DNA from: Gammaproteobacteria bacterium
GTDB lineage: Bacteria > Pseudomonadota > Gammaproteobacteria > Natronospirales > REEB76
Reading direction: 5' to 3'
Assembly: GCA_028871235.1 (NCBI GenBank)
Contig: JAGWNO010000033.1
Location: forward strand, 1-14,648
DNA length: 14,648 bases
Shown here: piece by piece, positions 1 through 6,733 of the stretch
How positions within the stretch are numbered: the stretch's first letter is position 1
Layout: the number at the start of each line of letters is the position of its first letter
Program-made: the position numbers and the translations under genes
Notes under the pieces: generated by a model
Database searches by the model: none
Told to the model about the DNA's origin: nothing
Seen by the model: the letters and a program-made list of their open reading frames with translations, nothing else

Positions 1-336
1 AGCTTCGGCAGTGCGCACGTTGGCGCGCACCGAGATGTTCATGCCGATATAACCGGTGGCCCCGGAGAAGATGCTGCCGATGGCGAAGCCGATGGCGGCC
101 CACCAGTTGTGCAGCACGAAACCGATGAGCAGGAACAGCACCACGCCGGCGACGGCGATGGTGCGGTACTGGCGGTTGAGGTAGGCCTTTGCGCCCACCT
201 GGATGGCAGCCGCGATCTCGCGCATGCGCTCGTTGCCAGCGGGTTGTTTCAGCACCCAGCCCACGGCCAGGATGCCGTAGACAATCGCGAGTGCGCTGCA
301 GGCCAGCGCGAACCATAACCCATATTCAATTGTCAT
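1..336 (-). CDS. hppA: Membrane-bound proton-translocating pyrophosphatase, N-terminal part (runs off the window)
   Basis: This is the first 112 codons of an integral-membrane pyrophosphatase, which hydrolyses cytoplasmic PPi and pumps H+ (or Na+) across the inner membrane. Direct translation of the minus strand gives a hydrophobic helix (about residues 6-28), then the family segment GNERMREIAAAIQVGAKAYL (35-54) followed by RQYRTI. Two more hydrophobic helices follow (about 60-76 and 79-97), then GATGYIGMNISVRANVRTA (92-110), which is typical of the first quarter of H+-PPases. The ATG at 336 has a GGGAG Shine-Dalgarno 8 bases upstream. The gene lies 43 bases behind the phosphofructokinase stop on the same strand, so co-transcription is likely. 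The catalytic core and the residue that separates K+-dependent from K+-independent types lie outside the window, so subtype and ion specificity cannot be told. Confidence 0.9.
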   Translation of the reverse strand, partial: MTIEYGLWFALACSALAIVYGILAVGWVLKQPAGNERMREIAAAIQVGAKAYLNRQYRTIAVAGVVLFLLIGFVLHNWWAAIGFAIGSIFSGATGYIGMNISVRANVRTAEA

Positions 337-379
337 GTATGCATCTCCCAGTGTTGAGGGCGTGTCTTTATGAAAACAA

Positions 380-1645
380 TCAAATTTTGAAACCGGTGTT
401 TAACTTTTTTGGCACCGCGGCGTTCTTGAGCACTACATACTGCGGCATGCCATTCTTGTAAGGCGGATAGTCTTCGCCCTGTATCAACGGCGCAAGATAA
501 CGCCGCGCTTTGGCGGTGATGCCAAAACCGTCGGTGGTGATGAAATCCCGCGGCAAGGGTTTTTCCCGGTTGGCCACATCCGCGAGCCGGGCGACGCCGA
601 TGGTCCATTGATAGGGCTTGTCGGATTTACGCACAATCGTGGGCATCACCGCATTGTGTCCCTTGAGCGCCAGCTCCACCGCGGCCTTGCCCACAGCGTA
701 GGACTGCACCACATCCAGCTTGCTGGCGATGTGACGCGCGGAACGCTGCAGATAGTCGGCCACCGCCCAGTGATATTTGTATTTGAGATTTTCCTTCACC
801 ATGTTGGCGATGAAAGGCGCCACGCCGCCCAATTGAGCATGGCCGAAGGCATCCCGGGTGCCGGCTTCCGCCAGGAACCCGCCATTCGCATCGCGCACGC
901 CTTCCGACACCACGATCACGCAGTAGCCGCAGCGATCGACGCTGGCTTTTACCTTATTAAGGAAGACCGGCTGGTGGAAGACGATCTCCGGGAACAGGAT
1001 GATGTGGGGGGCGTCGCCTTTCTGCGCTTGCGCCAGTCCGGCCGCCGCCGCGATCCAGCCCGCATGCCGGCCCATGACTTCCATGACGAATACCTTGGTG
1101 GAAGTCTTGGCCATGGAAGCCACGTCCAGCGCGGCTTCCTTTATGGATACCGCCACATATTTCGCCACCGAGCCGAAGCCTGGGCAGCAGTCGGTGACCG
1201 GCAGATCATTGTCCACGGTCTTGGGCACGTGTATGGCCTGGATCGGATAGCCGAGCTTCGCGGAAAGCTGCGAGACCTTGAGGCAGGTATCGGCGGAATC
1301 ACCGCCGCCGTTGTAGAAGAAATAGCCGATATCATGGGCACGGAACACGTCGATGAGACGCTGGTACTGGGCGCGGTTATCCTCCAGGCCCTTGAGTCTG
1401 TAGCGGCAGGAACCGAAGGCCCCACCGGGCGTATGCCTGAGGGCGGCGATGTTCTGTGCGCTCTCCTTGCCGGTGTCGATGAGGTCCTCGGTGAGCGCGC
1501 CGATGATGCCGTTGCGGCCGGCGTAGACTTTGCCGATCCGGTCCCGGTGCTTGCGGGCGGTCTCGATGACCCCGCAGGCGCTGGCATTGATGACGGCGGT
1601 CACGCCTCCGGATTGGGCGTAGAAGGCATTCTTTCTGGAAGCCAT
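380..1645 (-). CDS. pfp: Pyrophosphate-dependent 6-phosphofructokinase
   Basis: This enzyme of 421 residues interconverts fructose-6-phosphate + PPi and fructose-1,6-bisphosphate + Pi, reversibly, in the cytoplasm. The PFK fold signatures are in order: QSGGVTAVINASA near the N-terminus (11-23), NGGGDSAD (112-119), PKTVDNDL (141-148) and MGRHAGW (191-197). Two positions decide the phosphoryl donor. Asp116 stands where ATP enzymes have Gly in GGDGS, and Lys142 stands where they have Gly in PGTIDND. Both point to PPi rather than ATP. The ATG at 1645 has only a weak AAGAG-like Shine-Dalgarno about 12 bases upstream, but it begins directly with the conserved N-terminal strand and a good promoter lies 57 bases before it. 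hppA follows 43 bases downstream. In Methylococcus a similar pair is reported to be co-transcribed, and such enzymes can also act on sedoheptulose phosphates in the Calvin cycle. Whether that holds here is inference. Confidence 0.93.
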   Translation of the reverse strand: MASRKNAFYAQSGGVTAVINASACGVIETARKHRDRIGKVYAGRNGIIGALTEDLIDTGKESAQNIAALRHTPGGAFGSCRYRLKGLEDNRAQYQRLIDVFRAHDIGYFFYNGGGDSADTCLKVSQLSAKLGYPIQAIHVPKTVDNDLPVTDCCPGFGSVAKYVAVSIKEAALDVASMAKTSTKVFVMEVMGRHAGWIAAAAGLAQAQKGDAPHIILFPEIVFHQPVFLNKVKASVDRCGYCVIVVSEGVRDANGGFLAEAGTRDAFGHAQLGGVAPFIANMVKENLKYKYHWAVADYLQRSARHIASKLDVVQSYAVGKAAVELALKGHNAVMPTIVRKSDKPYQWTIGVARLADVANREKPLPRDFITTDGFGITAKARRYLAPLIQGEDYPPYKNGMPQYVVLKNAAVPKKLNTGFKI

Positions 1646-1701
1646 TGATTAAGAAGCTCTTTTAATGAAAGTCCGGCGGGGAAGCCCCACGGCCGCCCGG
1701 C

Positions 1702-1730
1702 ATTGTAACCATGCGTCCGGGAATTGCCAA
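1702..1730 (-). promoter_or_regulatory. Candidate sigma-70 promoter of pfp-hppA
   Basis: On the minus strand TTGGCA (1730-1725) and TACAAT (1707-1702) are separated by exactly 17 bases, each hexamer matching consensus at five of six positions. The predicted start near 1695 leaves a leader of about 50 bases before the pfp ATG. The leader contains a small GGGG-CTT-CCCC stem and an A/T-rich imperfect inverted repeat (1649-1665) just before the start codon. This is sequence matching only, with no experimental support. Confidence 0.55.
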
Positions 1731-1752
1731 AAGCCGTCCGGCAGGGGAAAAG

Positions 1753-1775
1753 CCGCACAAAATTTTTTGGTGCGG
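1753..1775. promoter_or_regulatory. 23-base near-perfect palindrome upstream of pfp promoter (possible operator)
   Basis: CCGCAC (1753-1758) and GTGCGG (1770-1775) form perfect arms. The interior AAA/TTT (1760-1762 and 1766-1768) also pairs, with one mismatch between the two segments and an A/T-rich centre. It lies 22 bases upstream of the pfp -35 hexamer, in the gap between the divergent pfp and adk genes. No T-run follows on either strand, which argues against an intrinsic terminator. A binding site for a dimeric regulator is the simplest reading. The regulator is unknown. Confidence 0.35.
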
Positions 1776-2145
1776 GTGAATTTTCCATAATAGTAATCCG
1801 GCCCGTGCCGCTCATCGTCTGTGCCCACGCCCGTTGCGGTGCAACCCATGCTTGCCGCGACTCGTGCCGCGCATCGTGCCGGGCGGGGCCGCGGTATTGG
1901 TGAGCATGCCTAGATCCACGACAGCAGTAGTTCGCCGCCGGACGTACTGCCGACGCAGGTTTCACCGCAGCGCGGCCGGCGGTTTACGCTTGCGCGTCTT
2001 TATCGATGTCGCCGATGTGCTCAAGTGCTCACGCTGCCGGTCCCGTTTCCGGGCCGCCCCTCCGACCCCGGCACACCCCGCTTCCCGATCCCGCGCAATC
2101 GCAACTGAACTGTATACAGCAGACCCTTGAGGGCCTGGGGACGCG

Positions 2146-2174
2146 TTGACGTTGCGGGGATCAACGGGTACTTT
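2146..2174 (+). promoter_or_regulatory. Candidate sigma-70 promoter of adk
   Basis: TTGACG (2146-2151) and TACTTT (2169-2174) are spaced by 17 bases. The -35 matches consensus at five of six positions and the -10 at four. Transcription would start near 2181, leaving a leader of about 80 bases before the adk ATG at 2263. This placement also argues against starting adk translation at the in-frame ATG at 2146, which falls inside the promoter. Confidence 0.4.
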
Positions 2175-2262
2175 ACCGCCTGCTTTGAGGGCGCCGAGCC
2201 CACAGGCCGGTCGTTTCCCGGTCGCCGCACCCGGACCCCTACTATATCCAAGCGAGTACGCC

Positions 2263-3252
2263 ATGAGGATCGTGTTGTTGGGAGCGCCCGGTTCCGGTAA
2301 AGGGACTCAGGCCAAACTGCTGGTCGACAAGTACCGCATCCCGCATGTCTCCACCGGTGACCTGCTGCGGGCGGTACTGGCCGCGGGCACCCCGCTCGGC
2401 CTGCAGGCCAAGGCTGCCATGGACGCCGGTCAGCTGGTCTCCGACGAGATCGTGCTCGGCATCATCCGTGAGCGGTTGCGCGCCAACGACGCCCGCAAGG
2501 GCTTCATCCTCGATGGGTTCCCGCGCAACATCCCCCAGGCGCAAGCGCTGGACGAGACCCTGCGTACCCTGAATCAGCCGCTGGATGTGGCGGTGCTCAT
2601 GGATGTGGACTTCGATGCGCTCATGCAGCGCCTCACCGGCCGGCGCAACTGCGAGAACTGCGGAGCCAGCTACAACGTCTACACCAACCCGCCGCGTCTC
2701 GACGACCAATGCGACCGTTGCGGCGCAGCGTTGCATCACCGTGCCGACGACAACGAAGAAACCATCGGCAACCGCCTGCGCGTATACGATGTGCAGACCC
2801 GGCCACTCATTGAGTTCTACCGCAGCCAGGGCCGGCTTGAGGTCCTGGATGCGGTGGGTGAGGTGAATGTGATCTTCAAGCGCCTGCTGCTGCTGCTGGA
2901 CCCCGTGGTCAAAGGCACCCGCAAGCCCATGCCGCCGCCGTTGCAGACCGGCACGAAACCGGCAAAAGGCAAGACAGCACCCCAGCCGCTCTCAAGAGCC
3001 GGCAAATTGCCGGCAGCAGCAAAGGGCAAACCGGTTATTTCCCGGAGCAGCGGCAAGAAACCGGAGAAAACACCGGCCAAACCCGCCAGGTCGCCGGCCC
3101 ACAAGGCACATGCCGGCAAACTCGCGGCGGCGGCGCGTCGGTCCATGAAAAAGCCGGCCGTGAAAGCGGCAGGCGTCAAAGGCAAGGCTGCGAAAGCCGG
3201 CAAGCGCGTGGCCGGCAAAAAGCCGTTGAAAAAATCCGCCGGCCGCAAGTAG
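2263..3252 (+). CDS. adk: Adenylate kinase with zinc-type LID and lysine-rich C-terminal tail
   Basis: The enzyme catalyses AMP + ATP to 2 ADP in the cytoplasm. The kinase core is residues 1 to about 215: P-loop GAPGSGKGTQ (7-16), AMP-site STGDLLR (30-36), DGFPRN (84-89), and a LID carrying CENC and CDRC as Cys130, Cys133, Cys150 and Cys153. That spacing (C-x2-C-x16-C-x2-C) is the structural-zinc pattern common in Gram-positive enzymes and absent from E. coli Adk. Residues 216-329 form an added low-complexity tail with 26 Lys and 8 Arg against one Glu, rich in Ala, Pro and Gly, resembling histone H1 or AlgP tails. Typical Adk is about 215 residues, so this protein of 329 is half as long again. 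The start at 2263 fits the family N-terminus MRIVLLGAPGSGKG; the upstream in-frame ATG at 2146 would add 39 unrelated residues. rnd converges 5 bases after the stop. Confidence 0.93.
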   Translation: MRIVLLGAPGSGKGTQAKLLVDKYRIPHVSTGDLLRAVLAAGTPLGLQAKAAMDAGQLVSDEIVLGIIRERLRANDARKGFILDGFPRNIPQAQALDETLRTLNQPLDVAVLMDVDFDALMQRLTGRRNCENCGASYNVYTNPPRLDDQCDRCGAALHHRADDNEETIGNRLRVYDVQTRPLIEFYRSQGRLEVLDAVGEVNVIFKRLLLLLDPVVKGTRKPMPPPLQTGTKPAKGKTAPQPLSRAGKLPAAAKGKPVISRSSGKKPEKTPAKPARSPAHKAHAGKLAAAARRSMKKPAVKAAGVKGKAAKAGKRVAGKKPLKKSAGRK

Positions 3253-3257
3253 CGGCA

Positions 3258-4421
3258 TCACCCCTTTTTATCCACGGTCACCGGCGTGAGCACGCCGTCG
3301 CTGACCGCGAGCGTTATCTCGCCGTCGAGCAATCGCAGAAGTTCGCGTCCCGCGGTCTCAAGCCGCCAGCCTTGTAACACCGGGACATCGCGCTTGCCGC
3401 GGGCCAGGCGCTGCAACTCGCTGCGGGTGGCGAGTTGCGCCGGGCTCACGCCGGCCTCGGCACCCCTGAAACGCACCAGCGCCATGAGTGCATCCACCAG
3501 CGCCTCCTCCTGGGCCGAGAGACGTGCCTCGGTGGGCGCCACGGCGGTAACCGTGCTCTGTGCTGGCGCGGTGGCGAGGATGCCGAGCAGGGCCTCGCCG
3601 TACTTGCGTACCAGCGCTTCGTTGAGCCCCCGGACTGACAGCAGGGCTGCCGGTGTGGCGGGCAATTGCCGCGCGAGGTCGGTGAGCACCTCGTCCTTGA
3701 GTACCCACTGGCGCGGCAGGTTGTTCTGCATCGCCATGCGCTCCCGCCAGGCGGCCAGTGCCTTGCCGGCGGCCAGTTGCCGGGGCCGGAGACGCTGTAA
3801 ACCGCGCAGACGCCGCCATGCAGTCTCCGGGTCGGGACGGTAAGTGGCGGGATCGGTGAGCAGGCTGCTGTCCTTATCCAGCCAGGTGAGTCGCGCGCGT
3901 GTCTGCAACTCACCCCGCAGATGCAGGTAGATCTCGCGCAGATAACGCACATCGTCCGCGGCGTAGTCCAGGGCCGCCGCCGGCAACGGCCGCTGCGACC
4001 AGTCGGTGCGCGTGTGGCTTTTGTCCAGAGCGATGCCCAGTAATGCCTGTACCACCGTGGCATAACCCGCCTGGTCAGGAAAGCCTGCGAAGCTGGCAGC
4101 CAGCTGTGTGTCGAACACCGGTGTCGGCACGCGGCCGGTCAGATGGAAGAACAGTTCCAGGTCCTGGCGGGCGGAGTGCAGCACCTTGAGGATGGCGGGG
4201 TCGTAGAGCACCGCGAACAGCGGGTCCAGCACCTTGATGGCCAATACATCCACGCAGGCAACGATATCGGGCGTCGCTACCTGCACCAGGCACAGCTGCG
4301 GATAATAGGTGCGCTCGCGGATGAACTCGGTATCCAGTGCCAGCCATTCAGCAGTACGCAGAGGTCTGCAGAGTGATTCCAGCGCCGCATCGGTCTCGAT
4401 CCGGAGATAAGCTTCAGCCAT
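3258..4421 (-). CDS. rnd: Ribonuclease D
   Basis: This 3'-to-5' exoribonuclease of the DEDDy family trims the 3' ends of tRNA precursors and other small RNAs. It has 387 residues, close to the 375 of E. coli. The exonuclease motifs are complete: Asp30 and Glu32 in LALDTEF, Asp87 in SARQDLELF, and Tyr153 with Asp157 in DYAADDVRYL. An HRDC nucleic-acid-binding domain follows (about 205-290, including KALAAWRERMA and VRGLNEALVRKYG), then a second HRDC-like C-terminal region. The open frame continues upstream to 4601, but that would overlap the divergent neighbour, and MAEAYLRIETDAALE is the natural start. No clear Shine-Dalgarno precedes 4421. Its end faces the adk end across 5 bases, leaving no room for a separate terminator. 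Confidence 0.93.
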   Translation of the reverse strand: MAEAYLRIETDAALESLCRPLRTAEWLALDTEFIRERTYYPQLCLVQVATPDIVACVDVLAIKVLDPLFAVLYDPAILKVLHSARQDLELFFHLTGRVPTPVFDTQLAASFAGFPDQAGYATVVQALLGIALDKSHTRTDWSQRPLPAAALDYAADDVRYLREIYLHLRGELQTRARLTWLDKDSSLLTDPATYRPDPETAWRRLRGLQRLRPRQLAAGKALAAWRERMAMQNNLPRQWVLKDEVLTDLARQLPATPAALLSVRGLNEALVRKYGEALLGILATAPAQSTVTAVAPTEARLSAQEEALVDALMALVRFRGAEAGVSPAQLATRSELQRLARGKRDVPVLQGWRLETAGRELLRLLDGEITLAVSDGVLTPVTVDKKG

Positions 4422-4442
4422 GCGGAAAGTCCAGGTTGTCCG

Positions 4443-4470
4443 ATTGCGTAGAGGGGCACCGGGGTATGAT
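4443..4470 (+). promoter_or_regulatory. Candidate promoter of the membrane protein-mpl pair
   Basis: A good -10 hexamer TATGAT (4465-4470) lies 16 bases after a weak -35-like ATTGCG (4443-4448). A start near 4477 would give a leader of only about 24 bases before the ATG at 4501. The site sits in the 79-base divergent gap with rnd. The -35 match is poor, so this is tentative. Confidence 0.35.
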
Positions 4471-4500
4471 GCCTGCCAGTTTCGCAACAGCCGGCAAACG

Positions 4501-5013
4501 ATGAAAGCGATTGTACGCACCTGCTGGGAAATTTGCCTGCTCAAGCGCGGTCCGCAGGTGTTCCCGAGATCGCCGGCATTGCTCGCCGTCATGCTGTGCA
4601 TCTATGTCCTCATGGACATGGTGCAGTCGCTTGCGCAGAAGACGCATGGCCCGTCCATGTTGCTGCAGGCCGCGCTGGATACCGCCCTGTTCGCTGTTTT
4701 TTGCGTCCTGGTGCTTTCAGTCCGCGGTTTACGGGGGCGCTTCAACCAGACGTTCGTCGCGCTGCTGGGCACCAGCATTCTGATAATGATGGTACAGACG
4801 CCTTTCATACTGGTAAGCGTCCATAGCGGCACTGCGGTCCCTGCCTATGTGGCATCATGGGCAGTGGTGCTTCTCATGGCGTGGGGCGTAATCGTGATCG
4901 GTCATATACTGCGACATGCGGTGAATATGCCCTTCATGGCCGGTATTCTGGTCGCCTGCCTGTATGTGATAGCCAACCAGCTGATATTCTCCGGCTTGTT
5001 TCCGATGGGCTGA
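4501..5013 (+). CDS. Four-helix inner-membrane protein of unknown function, paired with mpl
   Basis: This is a 170-residue protein with an amphipathic basic N-terminus (MKAIVRTCWEICLLKRGPQV) and four predicted membrane helices at about residues 27-45, 57-74, 86-105 and 117-135, plus a last hydrophobic stretch at about 146-165. There is no signal peptide cleavage site and no catalytic motif that I recognise. The start at 4501 is chosen because the longer frame from 4420 overlaps the start of rnd and the candidate promoter. No clear Shine-Dalgarno is seen. The stop is one base from the mpl ATG, so the two are almost certainly transcribed together and probably translationally linked. The pairing suggests, but does not show, a role at the cell envelope. 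Confidence 0.75.
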   Translation: MKAIVRTCWEICLLKRGPQVFPRSPALLAVMLCIYVLMDMVQSLAQKTHGPSMLLQAALDTALFAVFCVLVLSVRGLRGRFNQTFVALLGTSILIMMVQTPFILVSVHSGTAVPAYVASWAVVLLMAWGVIVIGHILRHAVNMPFMAGILVACLYVIANQLIFSGLFPMG

Positions 5014-5014
5014 C

Positions 5015-6388
5015 ATGCGTATCCATATACTCGGTATCTGCGGTACTTTCATGGGCGGCATAGCGGCGCTGGCCAAGGCCGCCGGCCATGAAGTGAGCGG
5101 TTCCGACGCTGACGTCTATCCCCCCATGAGTACGCAGCTCGCGGAGCTCGGAATCCGGCTGCGTGAAGGCTATCGACCCGAACATCTGAAACCTGCCCCG
5201 GATTGCGTGCTGGTGGGCAACGCGCTGGCACGCGGCAATCCCGCGGTGGAGGCCGTGCTGACGCGCGGCTTGCCCTATATGTCCGGCCCGCAGTGGCTCG
5301 CGGAGCATATCCTCAAGGGCCGGCACACGATCGCCGTGGCCGGTACCCACGGCAAGACCACCACCAGCAGCATGACGGCGTGGATATTGGAATGCGCCGG
5401 TTTCAAGCCGGGTTTTCTGATCGGCGGCGTGCCGCAGAACTTCGGCATCTCCGCGCGGCTGGGTGACGGGAAAATTTTTGTGGTGGAAGCGGATGAATAC
5501 GACACTGCCTTTTTCGACAAGGGCGCCAAGTTCCTGCACTACCGTCCGCGCACAGTTATCCTCAACAATCTCGAATACGATCACGCCGATATCTTCCCGG
5601 ATCTCGCCAGCATCGAGACGCAGTTCCATTATCTGGTGCGTACCATCCCCGGCAATGGTCTGATCGTAACCAATGGCGCCGATGCGAACCTGCAACATGT
5701 GCTGGAGAAAGGCTGCTGGACGCGCCGGGAATCTTTCGCGCTGGCGGCGGCGGACTGGACCGCCAGGCATGTTGCAGCGGATGGCAGCGCCTTCAATATC
5801 AGCCATGGCGGCAAGACCGTCGCCACGGTGCAATGGAAACTGCTGGGCCTGCATAACGTGCAGAATGCCCTGGCCGCCGTCGTCGCAGCCCAGCATGCGG
5901 GCGTGGAACCGTGGCGGGCCGCGGAAGCACTGATCCGCTTCCAGGGCGTTAAACGCCGTCTGGAAGTGCGCGCACAGGTCGGCGGCGTGACGGTTTACGA
6001 CGACTTCGCCCATCACCCCACCGCCATCGCCGCCACCCTGGACGGTCTGCGTAAGCGGGTCGGCGAGGGGCGCATCATCGCGGTGCTGGAACCGCGCTCC
6101 CACACCATGAAGATGGGTGTACACCGCGATACGCTCGCCGTCTCACTGCAGGCGGCTGATCGCGTGTTCGTGTACCAGGCGCAGAATGTCACCTGGGACG
6201 TGGCGGCCGCCATGCAACCTCTGGGACAGCGGGTGAGCGTCAGCCATGATCTGGAGCGGCTGGTCAGCATGGTGACCGGCGAACTGCGGCGCGGTGACCA
6301 TGTGCTCATCATGAGCAACGGCGGCTTCGGCGGTTTCCATGAAAAACTCATTGAGCGTCTGCAGCGCATGACCGCTGCGCAGCGCTGA
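5015..6388 (+). CDS. mpl: UDP-N-acetylmuramate:L-Ala-gamma-D-Glu-meso-DAP ligase (murein tripeptide recycling)
   Basis: Mpl attaches the recycled murein tripeptide directly to UDP-MurNAc in the cytoplasm, using ATP, and so feeds cell-wall turnover products back into peptidoglycan synthesis. The 457 residues equal the length of E. coli Mpl. The N-terminal Rossmann-like domain begins IHILGICGTFMGG (3-15). The Mur ligase P-loop is GTHGKTTTSSM (110-120), followed by VVEADEYDTAFFDKG (156-170), NNLEYDHADIF (184-194), GLHNVQNALA (278-287) and YDDFAHHPTAI (328-338), the start of the C-terminal domain. TFMGG and AFFDKG favour Mpl over MurC. The ATG follows the preceding stop by one base. The gene ends in the 12-base palindrome CGCTGCGCAGCG (6373-6384), which has no T-run. 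Confidence 0.95.
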   Translation: MRIHILGICGTFMGGIAALAKAAGHEVSGSDADVYPPMSTQLAELGIRLREGYRPEHLKPAPDCVLVGNALARGNPAVEAVLTRGLPYMSGPQWLAEHILKGRHTIAVAGTHGKTTTSSMTAWILECAGFKPGFLIGGVPQNFGISARLGDGKIFVVEADEYDTAFFDKGAKFLHYRPRTVILNNLEYDHADIFPDLASIETQFHYLVRTIPGNGLIVTNGADANLQHVLEKGCWTRRESFALAAADWTARHVAADGSAFNISHGGKTVATVQWKLLGLHNVQNALAAVVAAQHAGVEPWRAAEALIRFQGVKRRLEVRAQVGGVTVYDDFAHHPTAIAATLDGLRKRVGEGRIIAVLEPRSHTMKMGVHRDTLAVSLQAADRVFVYQAQNVTWDVAAAMQPLGQRVSVSHDLERLVSMVTGELRRGDHVLIMSNGGFGGFHEKLIERLQRMTAAQR

Positions 6389-6733
6389 AGGGGCCGGATG
6401 TTGTCCTGTGCATCGCGGCACCCTGGTGTGGCAGGATGCGGAGCTGGCGGTGGTGACGGGCGGTAACCAGCCCCCTGGGTGCTCCGGCCGCGGCGGCCGA
6501 TCAGCCGGTCCGTTTTCCCAATATGCTGTCATGCACCCTGCGAGCCCACAGCACGTCAGGGTGTTGCGCCACAGCCGTCTCGCCGTTTGGCGCAGTTGCC
6601 CGGTGCCTGGATGCCGATGGCCCTGTCGCAGGGAAATCTGATCGCTGTCGTGTCGGTGGAAATGGCTCCGGACCCGGGTCAGGTCCAACGCAGCCCGGGG
6701 CTTGTTCACCGGCCGCCTGTAACGTGCCGCGCC
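6389..6733. other. Gap between convergent mpl and yihY, no supported gene
   Basis: In these 345 bases I find no recognisable gene. Open frames occur on both strands (forward 6408-6641 and 6479-7006, reverse from 6709), but their translations are rich in Arg, Pro, Cys and His, show no domain, and mostly run into real genes. There is a 7-base perfect inverted repeat (CACCCTG 6534-6540, CAGGGTG 6557-6563) around a 16-base loop, and the palindrome GACCCGGGTC at 6671-6680. Neither is followed by a T-run. A worn-out gene remnant or a non-canonical bidirectional terminator is possible. Confidence 0.45.

Larger units (their letters stand above)
1646..2262. other. Divergent pfp/adk intergenic region, no supported gene
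   Basis: These 617 bases hold candidate promoters for both flanking genes and the palindrome at 1753-1775. Between about 1800 and 2145 there is nothing recognisable: short open frames on both strands (for example 1834-2130 forward) give arginine- and proline-rich translations without domain features, as expected of GC-rich noncoding DNA. A short tandem repeat of GTGCTCA occurs near 2015-2030. No tRNA cloverleaf or riboswitch-like structure was noticed, but a small RNA or decayed gene cannot be excluded by eye. Confidence 0.5.

Noticed and set aside
608..1648. 346-codon open frame on the forward strand opposite pfp
   Set aside because: His-, Gly- and Val-rich translation without domains; it mirrors a well-supported pfp gene and is typical of antisense frames in GC-rich DNA.
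1834..2130. 98-codon forward frame in the pfp-adk gap
   Set aside because: Arg/Pro-rich translation, no Shine-Dalgarno, no motif; treated as noncoding.
2146..2262. 39-residue N-terminal extension of adenylate kinase
   Set aside because: Falls on the candidate promoter and is unrelated to the family N-terminus, which starts at 2263.
4422..4601. 60-residue N-terminal extension of RNase D
   Set aside because: Overlaps the start of the divergent membrane protein gene; conserved sequence begins at 4421.
4934..6124. 396-codon reverse frame opposite mpl
   Set aside because: No recognisable motifs; mpl has complete Mur-ligase signatures on the other strand.
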